In this document: piece by piece, positions 45,801 through 55,466 of the stretch
Layout of the letters: each line of letters opens with the position of its first letter
Numbering within the stretch: position 1 is the stretch's first letter
Source of the DNA: Cercophora sp. LCS_1
Lineage: Eukaryota > Ascomycota > Sordariomycetes > Sordariales > Lasiosphaeriaceae
Assembly: GCA_036250225.1 (NCBI GenBank)
Contig: JAPZLL010000016.1
Coordinates: forward strand, 682,001 to 746,000
DNA: 64,000 bases
Direction: 5' to 3'
The notes under the pieces: generated by a model
Database searches by the model: none
Seen by the model: only the letters and a program-made list of their open reading frames with translations
Told to the model about the DNA's origin: nothing
Made by a program: the position numbers and the translations under genes

Positions 45801-46194
45801 GAATCCCGACCCTGTTCCCTCTTGTTTTCTTGTTGAGAACCTTGAGACTATTATCCAGCAGACATACCGAGATCGCCGAGACTTAAGCAGTATTTATGTC
45901 CAAGTCCGGGACGAGATCTCTGGTTTCACCACCGTGAATGATCAATGGCTTTCGGAGGCGATGGAAGAGATGGCACTGCTGCTGACAAGTTTGTTCAGCC
46001 AGTATGGCGACGAACGGCTTTCAACCGGACTGAGGGCTGCTCTAGGTCTAGGCGACTATGGGTATACCGTTTCGGAGGCAAAGAAAATCTGCGAGAAGTA
46101 CGACGGGCTCATTGAAGAGTACCGTCATCTCAAGGCAGACTCCAAGGTTCCCAATTGTTATTTCTCTGCGCTGCATCATCTACCGGCGGAGTAG
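42877..46194 (+). CDS. Large unknown coiled-coil protein interrupted by one in-frame TAG
   Basis: From the ATG at 42877 the frame runs 227 codons to a TAG at 43558-43560, then continues in the same frame for 877 more codons to the stop at 46194. The next ATG after the TAG is 24 codons on, at 43633, so a separately started second protein is possible. The parts before and after look like one protein: a globular N-terminal half (to about codon 560), a Ser/Gln/Asn-rich linker, a long coiled coil (about codons 616-815, rich in Glu/Lys/Leu heptads), a basic patch TKRLKLS, and a C-terminal helical domain of about 260 residues. No known domain was recognised. A 27-nt GT..AG stretch over the TAG is too short for an intron. 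It may be a pseudogene, an edited or read-through gene, or a sequence error. Confidence 0.6.
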
Positions 46195-46309
46195 TTCGGA
46201 GAGTTACAAGAGATGGTAAAAGAAGTTGATTTACCCGGCAAGAGTTCTAAGCTAGTCGTGTGTATCGCTGCACTTCGTGGGGGAGGGTGGGGTTTGGCGC
46301 CAGCGTTCG

Positions 46310-46329
46310 GTATCTTAGTATTAAGATAC
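46310..46329. repeat. Perfect 8-bp inverted repeat
   Basis: GTATCTTA (46310-46317) and TAAGATAC (46322-46329) with a 4-nt loop, about 115 bases after the coiled-coil gene stop. Confidence 0.75.
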
Positions 46330-46522
46330 TAACTGTAAAGTACCGCGAGTGGGAACTACTCGAGTCGACATAAAGTCGCTCAGCGGGTGCATCCTCTAAC
46401 AGGTTTTGGGCGTTATACTATCAAATGCAAATGTTTGTCGAATGATGTTATTCATGAGTGATTGAGATGGCTTTGGCAGGTACGCGGTGGCCCGAGCTCT
46501 GGGCGCCCATGGAGGGTGGCTG

Positions 46523-46593
46523 AGGGAGTCCCTGACGCTGAACTTTAGCGTCACTTACCTGGCTCCCTGGTCGCTGTGGCGCAAGCTGACGCT
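46523..46593. repeat. Nested inverted repeat with a third TGACGCT copy
   Basis: AGGGAG (46523-46528) pairs with CTCCCT (46563-46568). Inside it TGACGCT (46533-46539) pairs with AGCGTCA (46547-46553). A third TGACGCT lies at 46587-46593. It looks like a decayed hairpin element rather than a gene. Confidence 0.6.
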
Positions 46594-46946
46594 AGGCTGA
46601 AGGTTCCGTGGCACCCGACCGTGGCAGCAGCCCGCCCGCTGCCCGCTGAAGCTTAGGGAGCCGTTTGAGGGGCCCGTGCTCCCAGCGCCGAAGCTGCCAC
46701 CATTTCATCGACGGCCATTCATGTCATGGTAACTAAGCCAAGTAACCTGGCGATTTTGGCGCACAAGGGACGAGGTCAGACAACTTTGTGCCTACATCCA
46801 TCCTCTTCTACTGCCAATTCGGAGCTCCTGGCCGGGATCCAATTGGTATCGCCTCGCTCTAGTTTGACGACTGCAGCCGAATCCCAGCCCGCTGTGCTTC
46901 AAGCCCGTCCCGCACTCCCCAGGTTGGCTGGGTGGCAGACGTCGCA

Positions 46947-49334
46947 ATGGTTGCGCCGGCAGTTCCCGAGTTCGTTACGCCCTTAAAACCAACTGAAACA
47001 GGCTGTAGCTAACAGTTCTTCTCCAGGATCACCGAGGAGATCCTCCACGACTCCATCGATTCACGCACCGACTCCCTGGCCTCCCTGCGCGAGCTTGGCC
47101 CTCCTGATCTCGTCCACCTCCTCAAGCAACCTCTGAGAAACCCTGGCAAACAAGTTGGTGACCATTTGCTGTTGGTTTGGATAAATGGTGTCTAATATCG
47201 GCTCAGCTCGGTGTCTACCACCATGTCACAGGTGTCGACGCTTCTTCCTCGGCCAGTCTGGCTGCGTACATCAACACGTTGACATACAAGGAGTTTGGCC
47301 AGTCCGCTACAACTAAGACCCTTGAGGGCACTTACTGGTATGAACATCTGCAGCCCTGGGGATTGTGCCGGAGCTAACTGGGCCTGATCTTTAGCTGTTA
47401 CAATGCTTTCTCAAGAGTGGATATGCGTGTGCATGCCCCTTTCCCCGGATCCGTGGAGAGCTACTGCATCGACGAGCGAGGAGAGAAGCGCAAGGCTACC
47501 GAAGAGCTATGGCTCGAGACCTATCTCTGCAGCGTGCTTCGCGCATACTCGTACGCTGACGATGGCACCGGCGACACGATTCGGAAGATTATGGGTGTTC
47601 GACGTTTCAACCCGGTGACCAACACAGAGACTGAGCATAAGTTCCTCAGCGCGGCCGAGCAACTGTTTTTCAGAGGTAATACAAGAGAAACGGGCATACG
47701 GCACAGTTTGCTGACACCGCCCTAGGCTGGCAGCTTGGCTCCGAATCGGTCGTCCAGGTCCCCAACGTCGTCTCAAACCACCTGACAACAGGTCTTTTAA
47801 AGTATTTTAGCACGACTGGCAGATACGCCTCAGGTATCAACCTATTCGAGAAGCTACGGACGCAAAGCACCGAGGTTGCGTCCCTCCTCTCCAAGGTCCT
47901 GTTCATGGGCAACGAGGAGGTATCTGGGGTTCGCATCCTCCACGATGCGCTGAAGGAGTCGCCTATGGATTACGTTATGCTGGATGCCCAGGCTGAGTTT
48001 CTTTTGAAGAAGGCCGAGAAAGCGACAACGCCTGAACAAAAAGAAGAGAGACTTCGCATGGCACTGGGCTGTGCAGACCGAGCGACCATTGCCGCCCCTA
48101 GTGAGTTCGGGACATGGGCGAGGTTAGCCCAGGTCTACGTTGCCATGGAGGATTGGGAGAACGCCCTCACGATCTTGAACTCGTGCCCAATGTTTACCTA
48201 TCAGGACAAGGACACTCCCATCATGCCAGAACCGAAGGAGGTCCACCTCCCCACGTTACCAGAAACAAGGCTAGATGAGATTGACAGCGAGCCAGAGTCT
48301 AGATATGGTGAGCAGGTGGATCCCAGTCTTCTCAATTTGCGCGCCGCTGCCTACAAGGGGACGTTCAAGAAGGCGTACGGTATCCTTACGGAGATGACAG
48401 CGAAGATCGGCTGGGACCAGCTTCTCAAGATCCGGAGCAACGTCTTTGTCATGGAGGACGAGTATCGCACTGAGAAGCAGGAGTCAGCACATCAGAACCT
48501 GTCTACGCAGCGCAACGCTAGTACAGATGCGCTCAGAGGAACCCCTGATCCGACCGCTAACGGCGCGGCATCGGAGGCTTCCGATGACGAAAAGGACGAG
48601 AAGGATGAGAAGGAAGAGGACGACGAGAAATCTGCCCGGACCCTTGTGGCTAACGGAAAGGGGGAGGAGCTGGAGAGGCCGTCAAGCGCCCTGGGCCCTG
48701 ATGAGGCAAAGAAGGACGCCGAAAACGTAAGTACACACAGGGAACACCGGGGGCTTGACCATCTATGTCTATTTTGCAGTGGCTTACTTTCCACCAGGGA
48801 GCCGAGGAACACTTCTCACGCCTCAATAACAAGCGGTTGTGTGAACGCTGGCTCGACAGCGTTTTCATGGTTCTGTACGAGGACCTCCGAGTGTACACGA
48901 TATGGCGGACCCAGATGGCCCAGTATCGCGCCCAGAGCATGCAGTACAAGAAGTCGGCCGAAGAATGGGAGATTCTGGGCAGCTTGGCAGAGCGACTCCA
49001 GCACACCGACGAGGCCGTCGAGGCGTACAGGGCGTGTCTTGGAATCCGTTTCAGTCCGAAGGCACTTGCCGGTATCCTCAAGGTGTTTGAAAAGAACAAG
49101 AACACGCGCGAGACGGTGGCGGCCACCATCCGACTTGTTACCTGGCAGTACAGGTGGTACAGCGAGTTCTCGCCCGAACTGCTCCATACGATCCGCATGT
49201 TGATCGAAGACGAGGGCGCCGTAAAGGTTAGGAGCATTATCCAGGCCACCAATCTGCCGCAGAACGTCCTCGACCTCACGCACCACTACGCAGCCCTCTG
49301 TGCTACATTCAGGAGCAGCGGGACAGATGGTTAG
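46947..49334 (+). CDS. BUD7: ChAPs family exomer component (BUD7/BCH1-like)
   Basis: Exons 47027-47153, 47207-47337, 47395-47675, 47726-48726 and 48780-49334 join in phase, with introns of 47-57 nt, into about 700 residues. ChAPs proteins (Chs5-Arf1-binding: BUD7, BCH1, BCH2, CHS6) form the exomer coat that exports chitin synthase and other cargo from the trans-Golgi. Typical blocks are visible: LRELGPPDLVHLLKQPLRN, AAYINTLTYKEFG, NPVTNTETEHKFLSAAEQL, ASLLSKVLFMGNEEVSGVRI, SEFGTWARLAQVYVAMEDW, ALTILNSCPMFTYQDKDTP and GWDQLLKIRSNVFVMEDEYR. TPR-like helices run through the centre. An acidic, lineage-specific insert (about 48540-48720) sits before the last exon. The first exon is not settled: the ATG at 46947 and a weak GTTACG donor are only one option, so the start is provisional. 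Confidence 0.9.
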
Positions 49335-50231
49335 TGTAAGGTTGTCTGAGGGTGTTGAGGCAGAACTTGGTCCGGAGGTTTTTATTACTTTGATTCACAT
49401 TCAGCGGAGGGTGGAAAAGCTCGGGATCTATCCAATGTTGGCATCCTCTAGGAGCCCACGGCTAGCAAAGTGTCCAGTTATTGTTGTGTGGGTTGGGGGC
49501 GACCTATTCTCATTTTTCTTGTTAGAAAGGCTTCGTTTATATGACGACTTGATGGTATAGATTCCCCTTGACTGTGTATGTAAGTGGGTCACACAGCCAG
49601 CCTGTCTGTCTCTTGCACACGGAAAGCTGCCCTGCCATGCATGCTGCCAAGGGTTTGTTTGTCCCCTGTAGATCAAGCCGTTGGCAAGACAAACATGAAC
49701 CATTTCTCCATCGCCCCCACTCCTGCAAGTTGCAACCCCTCATTCCCCCACCTGTATGCACGACCAAAATGGCGAAATCAGCGACTGGTGGAGGTTTAGG
49801 AAGGTACGAACCGCTTGGATGCGTGTGATGGTCGGCCCGAAGATCCCCGCCGCAAAATACATGTGAGTTTGCTTCAGACTGGTGGCAGCACAAGCGGGGC
49901 GGAAACATGTTGTTTTCATGCGGCCAAACACGTCACGTATGCGGACCGTTTGTAGGTTGTGTCGAGAAGATACGGGTCAAGTCCGCCCCCTCCCCGAACT
50001 AGAACCACACTCGGGAATACGTCCGGCATAAAAAAAACAGAGAGGGAGATGCAGGGTCTCTATTTAAGGAGCGTTCCTTCCCACTCGTTAAAGCTTATTC
50101 TTTGTGCCTCCTCTTTCCCTAGGTCTACGACTGTGACTACTGTAACGTCTTGCCGTCATCATCGTAGAACCTCGCAACCTCTTCTTTCTCCACTTCTTTC
50201 AACAGCAAGATACAGACACAGCAGCAGCAAG
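49335..50231. other. Intergenic, 0.9 kb
   Basis: This holds the BUD7 3' end and the aldo-keto reductase promoter. No coding signal. The 150 bases before 50232 are pyrimidine-rich. Confidence 0.45.
50061..50067 (+). promoter_or_regulatory. Possible TATA-like element of the aldo-keto reductase gene
   Basis: TATTTAA about 170 bases upstream of the start codon, followed by a CT-rich stretch, as in inducible fungal promoters. Assigned from sequence alone. Confidence 0.35.
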
Positions 50232-51174
50232 ATGGCGAAGAACACCCAGATCACTCACAAGCTCAACACGGGCGACTCCATCCACGCCATTGGTCTCGGG
50301 ACGTGGCAGTCCAAGCCGGGCGAGGTCGAAAAGGCCGTCGAGGCAGCTCTGCGGGCGGGGTATCGCCATATCGATACGGCCTTTGCCTACGGGAACGAGA
50401 AGGAGGTCGGCGAGGGCATCCGGGCGTCGGGCGTGCCGCGGGAGGAGATTTGGCTGACCACTAAGCTCGACAATCCCTGGCACAAGCGCGTTGCAGAGGC
50501 CATTGACCGGTCGCTCGCCAACCTGGGGACCAGCTATGTCGATCTGTATCTGATGCACTGGCCGTCTAGCACGGATCCGTCGGACCTCAAGAAGCACTAC
50601 CCCGATTGGGACTTTGTCGACACGTGGCGCGAGTTGCAGAAGCTGGTTGGGACGGGCAAGGTGAAAAACATTGGCGTGAGCAACTTTGGGATCAAGAACC
50701 TGGAGCGGTTGTTGAACGATCCCAGCTGCAAGGTGCGTTCTTCCCTCTCCGACGGATGCAAACAGAGAATCTAAGACATGGTAGATCGTCCCGGCCGTCA
50801 ACCAGATCGAGCTCCACCCAGGGAACCCTTCGCCCAAGCTGGTCGCCTACAACGCCGCCAAGGGCATCCACGTTTCGGGCTACTCCCCGCTCGGCAGCTC
50901 CGACTCGCCGCTCAATAACGACGAGACCATCAAGTCAATTGCCGAAGCTAAGGGCAAGTCGCCTGCCCAGGTGCTCCTCCTCTGGGGTCTCAAAAAGGGC
51001 TGGAGCGTCCTCCCCAAGAGCGTCACCCCGTCTCGGATTCAAGCCAATTTCGACCTCGACGGCTGGGACCTGACCGACGAAGAAGTCGCCAAAATCGATG
51101 CGATCCCCCACCGCTTTAAGGTCTGTGGCGACTCCTGGCTCCCCGTGAAGGTCTTTTTCGGCGATGACGAGTAG
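50232..51174 (+). CDS. Aldo-keto reductase
   Basis: Two exons (50232-50732 and 50785-51174) around a 52-nt intron give 296 residues. The fold is a (beta/alpha)8 barrel that reduces aldehydes or ketones with NADPH in the cytosol. The catalytic tetrad is intact: D48 and Y53 in RHIDTAFAYGNE, K78 in LTTKLDN, and H109 in YLMHWP. The cofactor site is seen in VSNFGIKNL, SPLGSSDS and the adenine-phosphate motif LPKSVTPSRIQANFD. It resembles the GCY1/glycerol-dehydrogenase-type fungal enzymes, but the substrate cannot be read from the sequence. The frame ends VKVFFGDDE. It is convergent with the HIT gene, with stops 98 bases apart. Confidence 0.95.
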
Positions 51175-51272
51175 ATATCTCCCATAGACAAAAACCCAAA
51201 TGGCAATATGATTGTTCCAACTCCCAAAACACCTTGCTCTTTGTTTGTTTTTCCATATTTGGATCAAAAGCT

Positions 51273-51881
51273 TCATAATTTCGCCCCAGCTTCCCCCTCC
51301 TCACTCAACACCTCCCCAACCGCCCTCCTCACCTTCTCCGCCAACCCCGCCGCCTCCTCCTCATCCAAATCCTCCCTCTGCCCCCGTCCAAACATGGTAC
51401 TCGTAAACCTCTCCCGCCCCGTCGCCCTCAATTCGGGACGTGGAATGATATGATAATGCACATGCATCACCACCTGCGCCGCCGCCGCCCCGTTATTCTG
51501 CACCACGTTCCAGTCTTTAACACCGGTCGCGCGTCCCACCGCCGCTGAAAGGACCCGTAAGTAGCGTCCCATTTCGGCTGCTTCGGAGGGTGTCGCGTCG
51601 GTCAGTTTGGGTCGGTGCGCGCGCGGGCAGAGCAGGATGTGCCCGGGGGAGAGGGGCATGATGTCGAGGAAGGCGATCAGGAGCGGGGTGGAGAGGACGA
51701 TAAAGGTTTGTGGGTGAGGGGATGTGAGTGTTGGTGCGATTATTGAGGATTCTGAGGAAGGGGGCGTGGTGGGTGGGTAGGGCGGGTAAGTTTGGGAGAT
51801 GTTGCAGAAGGGGCAGGCTGGGTCTTGTTGGGAGGCGGAGGCGGGGGAGTCGAAGGAGGAGTCGGGGAGGGAGGGCGACAT
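51273..51881 (-). CDS. HIT-family nucleotide hydrolase or transferase
   Basis: An intronless 202-residue protein. The histidine triad is at H140-V-H142-Y-H144 (VMHVHYHIIPRP), the nucleotide-phosphate binding and catalytic motif of HIT proteins such as HNT1/HINT adenylylamide hydrolases and FHIT. A CPFC pair (C23, C26) before a proline-rich loop is typical of the zinc-binding HIT subgroup. The strands FIVLSTPLLIAFLDIMPLSP and HILLCPRAHRPKLTD are also typical. The C-terminal 40 residues (Glu/Ala-rich helix) extend past the domain. The substrate is unknown. Confidence 0.92.
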   Translation of the reverse strand: MSPSLPDSSFDSPASASQQDPACPFCNISQTYPPYPPTTPPSSESSIIAPTLTSPHPQTFIVLSTPLLIAFLDIMPLSPGHILLCPRAHRPKLTDATPSEAAEMGRYLRVLSAAVGRATGVKDWNVVQNNGAAAAQVVMHVHYHIIPRPELRATGRERFTSTMFGRGQREDLDEEEAAGLAEKVRRAVGEVLSEEGEAGAKL

Positions 51882-52315
51882 CTTTTTCGGGTTTGGGAAG
51901 AATTGAAAAGGGCAAGATTTATGTACAATAGGAATGGTTGGGGTGGAAGGATTGGGAGGGGTTTAAAATGGGAGAGTTCAAGACCGAAGCGGGTTGGTGA
52001 TGCTTGATATTGGTGTTGCAAACAAGTCAAGTTCGGGAGCTCTGTTCCGTTTCCCTGATACTGCCTGCCGGGATGGGCCTTGACCTCGGCATGTGGGCGG
52101 GTGGTTCACTGTCTGTCAGGGACAAGGGGAACGCAGAATAGTCACGTGCGGGTCAGAGAGAAAATTCTGCCGGGTGCGGCCGCCTTTTTTTGGTTCGGTC
52201 TTCCCATTGTTTTGCCTTTGCCGCTTGGTCATCTTTCGTTCAACCCCTCAGTCTACACATCTCCCCCCACGAACGGACCGAAGCGCATTCGAGAAGACGA
52301 AAGCATAAAGTAAAC
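51882..52315. promoter_or_regulatory. Divergent promoter region HIT gene / RPB12
   Basis: About 430 bases between two head-to-head starts. The RPB12 side is T/C-rich. No specific element identified. Confidence 0.45.
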
Positions 52316-52608
52316 ATGTCGCGCGAACAGTACCAGATTCCTACCGGCACCCAGCAGTCGTTTGGCGGCGGCGCTAGCGGCTCAGGCGATCGCAGCTTTG
52401 GCGTCGAGAGCGGTGGCGGCATCATGTATTACAACTGCGGCGACTGCGCGGCCAGAGTCCCCCTCGAAAAGGGCGCGCCTATCCGTTGCCAAAAGTGCGG
52501 TGCTCGTGTTCTGTACAAGGAGCGGACCAAGAGGTGAGAATGAATGGCTTGATGCGTCGCGGAGCGGTTCTGACTTTGCGCAGAATGGTGCAGTTCGAGG
52601 CACGATAG
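52316..52608 (+). CDS. RPB12: RNA polymerases I, II and III subunit RPABC4
   Basis: Two exons, 52316-52533 and a 25-nt last exon 52584-52608, across a 50-nt intron (GTGAGA donor, CTGAC branch, GCAG acceptor), give 80 residues. RPB12 is the smallest shared subunit of all three nuclear RNA polymerases. The zinc site is C41, C44, C58 and C61 (YYNCGDCAARV ... IRCQKCGARVLYKERTKR). Splicing adds the family-invariant tail MVQFEAR; the unspliced frame stops straight after TKR, so the small exon is essential. The N-terminal 35 Gly/Ser-rich residues are longer than in yeast. GPN1, a polymerase II assembly factor, is the convergent neighbour. Confidence 0.96.
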
Positions 52609-52942
52609 TTTGTCTCCTTCAGAGATATGCCGTCCGATACCGATATACTCTGTTCGATCTGCCAAGCCCGTATGCGACGCAGACTCGTAGGCGCGCGATC
52701 TAAGTATTAGGACATAGGCTACGGAGAGGGGTTGTAAATAGGGGGTTAGGCGACGAAGGCAGGGTTCATGGACATCAGTCATTATCACGGCGTTTGGCGG
52801 GGACGGAGCAATGGATACAGTCTTTTAGTCATACGACAACTTCCGATTTTCCATTTCCTATGTTGGTATCATGTCTCATAACGCCACTGATGCTTGAACG
52901 CCTGACCTTTTGACCCCATTTCCATCCAACCACCCCAGACCT
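52609..52942. other. Convergent intergenic region RPB12 / GPN1
   Basis: About 330 bases holding two 3' UTRs. Nothing else seen. Confidence 0.5.
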
Positions 52943-54191
52943 CTACCGTTGTGATGTATAGATGTACTTTGCAAAGCTGGCATCTTGACCGGTAGAATCT
53001 TGTTCAGCCTGCATCGCCGCCTCGTACCTTGCCTGCAGTCCCTCACGGTCGTCCTCGTCGAAATCGTCGTCGTCGTCTGAGCTCTCGCTGGCCATCTTGT
53101 CATCATCGTCCTTGATATCACCCACATTTGGCTCAACCGACGAGCTTCCGCCCATCGACATGCCTTTCATCATCTTTTCGAGCTCCTTCTCTCTCGCCTT
53201 TTTCTTGTTTTCTTCCCTCTCCTCCCGCCTCCTCTCAAGCTCAGGCTGATAGTCGCGCTTGAACTCCTCGGCCTTCTCTTTGACGGCCTCAAAGAACTCG
53301 TCGATGCCCGTGCCATAGAGCGAACTGACGCCAACCATACTAAGATGGTTATAGAACTCCTCCAACATCAGGCTCATGCTGTTGAGCAGGCTACCCATGT
53401 AACCGCTACCTGAGCCCATGCCATCGCCTCCCTCCTGGCCGCCAAAGGCGTTGTTGCTCTCGTCCTCGGCAAGCGCAGCCTGGAAGGCATCGTAGTCAGT
53501 CATCCACTCCTTGGCGAACGAAGCGTCCTTCACATCCGTCTTGTTGAAGACGAGAATCATCGGGAGCTTCGTCTTGTAGAGAATACTACACGCATAGAGC
53601 ATGTTGCTCATGAAGGTCGACGTCGAGCTAGTGCGCGGCGTGTCGATGATGTAAGCAATCACAGTCGGGAAGGACGAGGCGAGGGACTCGAGAAGGATCG
53701 TCCCGGATGCAGACCAGACAAACACCTCGATCTGGCCGGGTGTGTCAACCAGGATATTCTGGATCGGCTTGCGCGCGGGGTTTGCCGGGTCGGGCGTTGT
53801 CCTCTTCTCCAGGAGGCTGACAACCTGGTCGATCTTGGTCGCAAACAGATTGAGCGATGTCAAGATGCCGCCGTTTGGCCCCAGGTTGTACTGTTTCATC
53901 ACCTCCTTGTAGTTCACCGAGTCCCGAATGTCGATGTTGCTCTCAAAGGGCGAGTGCATCACGGCCGGGTCCAGATTGATCACGTAGGGCGGCTCCTTTT
54001 TGCGGTGGAGGTGAGCATTGATCTGCTGCATGAACGTTGTCTTGCCGGACCCTGACGGGGGATCAGCCAGGGAACTTGACACAGGAGGCTGAAGCCATGA
54101 TCTGCTCACCTGCCATGCCGACGCACACGACAGCCACCGGCTGAGACGCCTGCTCGCCTTGGCCGGCCGACGGCGCCGAGGTCGAAGCCAT
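52943..54191 (-). CDS. NPA3: GPN-loop GTPase 1 (NPA3/XAB1)
   Basis: Two exons (54110-54191 and 52943-54051) around a 58-nt intron that splits the P-loop, giving 396 residues. GPN1 is a cytosolic GTPase needed for assembly and nuclear import of RNA polymerase II. Seen in order: P-loop GMAGSGKTT (25-33), LDPAV (54-58), the defining Gly-Pro-Asn loop at 85-87 (NLGPNGGILTSLNLF), the DTPGQIE switch motif, the NKTD base-recognition motif (VFNKTDV), and SSLYGTGIDEFFEAV. An acidic/Lys-rich tail with coiled-coil character (RRREEREENKKKAREKEL) ends in a long Asp run, as in other GPN1 proteins. The start at 54191 is needed because the P-loop crosses the splice site. Confidence 0.96.
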
Positions 54192-55466
54192 TGCTAGATC
54201 GCTCCAGGAAGCGCGCAAGCCGTTGTTTGGAAGGTAACGGTGAAGCGCGTCGGCAGAAGCTAATATCGACCACAACGTTGAATGGTGTTTCTGAGAAAAT
54301 CAATGATGGAGGGGTTTGGAATTGAATTGTGGAGCTTCGCCCCACGGTGGGGCAAAACGTGTTCCACAAGCTCCAGGGTGCCATCCTCGCATCCCGGCCT
54401 TGCAGGGCTGGATTAACCAGCTGCTCTCCTCCTCCGACATGAGCCGTAAGGAATAGGCAGCAACATTGAGACAACACTCCGACTCGGCAGCTTGGGAATA
54501 ATCGCATCGAATCCGCGTAACGAATACAGCGCACGCCATGCATGGAAACGAGCGACTTTTTGCTTTTGACCACAACAGACCGGACACGCTTCAGCCCCCG
54601 GCCAGGTCCAGGATCCTTGCTACTCGCACTCGGGTGCATGGACCTCACGGACGCGCCTAGCGGCCGACCCCTCCAGATCCAGGCTTGCCAGGCGGATGTG
54701 CTTCCAGCCCGAATGCATGTCTCATCACCAACCATCCCATATTATCCCTAGGGTTGCGAGTCCAACACTCCTGCAGATGCAGGTTGCATGCTCTGGGCTT
54801 TTCTGGCGACGCTGCCGCGCGGGAAGGACGGGAATCAGATTCCAAAATACGCCATTCCTGTCTCCAGCTTTCATGTGGCAAACGAATCTGCAAGCGCCAG
54901 CAGGATTCTACGAGAGTGACGGAATAAATGGAATTATAAAGTGTACAAGCTATCTCACGTCATCCGCATCCACCACACTGCGCGGGACGATGGCACGCCG
55001 AAGGCTTGGCGGGGCAGCCAGCTGTCGGGCCCAATGGCCACGCCCCGAGCCTGCGCGGCCTTGCCCAGAAATGACGCTGGATTCCAGCCATGGCCAACGA
55101 TGGTCCCCCGCTTGGGAGACGGGAGTTGGTAGCTGTGTGTTTCGCTCCCACACCAATTTTGGAGGACAGGCGGTGGCCCAGCCCTCATTTACCCCCAAGC
55201 TCCCCCCGATGATGCCCGCCGATGTCACTTGCTTTCCTTTCTCTCCCTCTTTCATGCCCAACAACCCTCGATCGGCGCCGCAAGTGATCCCGTGTACCCG
55301 ACCGTCGACGCTGCTTTGTTCTCAGGCACCGTGACGGAATCCCGTTTGCCTTATCGCCATTTCCGCCTTCTCTCCGCCTTGAATTCTGCTTGAGAAACAG
55401 GACGGATCCCTCGACACCACGCACCTCAGCATCTGACAAGTCGCTCGTCGCAAACAGTTGCCCGCC
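54192..55466. promoter_or_regulatory. Divergent region GPN1 / DUF7053 gene, 1.3 kb
   Basis: This holds both promoters. No open frame with a domain was seen. Confidence 0.45.

Larger units (their letters stand above)
46195..46946. other. Intergenic, right edge of island
   Basis: About 750 bases between the coiled-coil gene and BUD7. It is rich in short inverted repeats (listed separately). It also contains a 78-codon frame starting at 46726, which is not called, though it could overlap the BUD7 leader. Confidence 0.45.
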
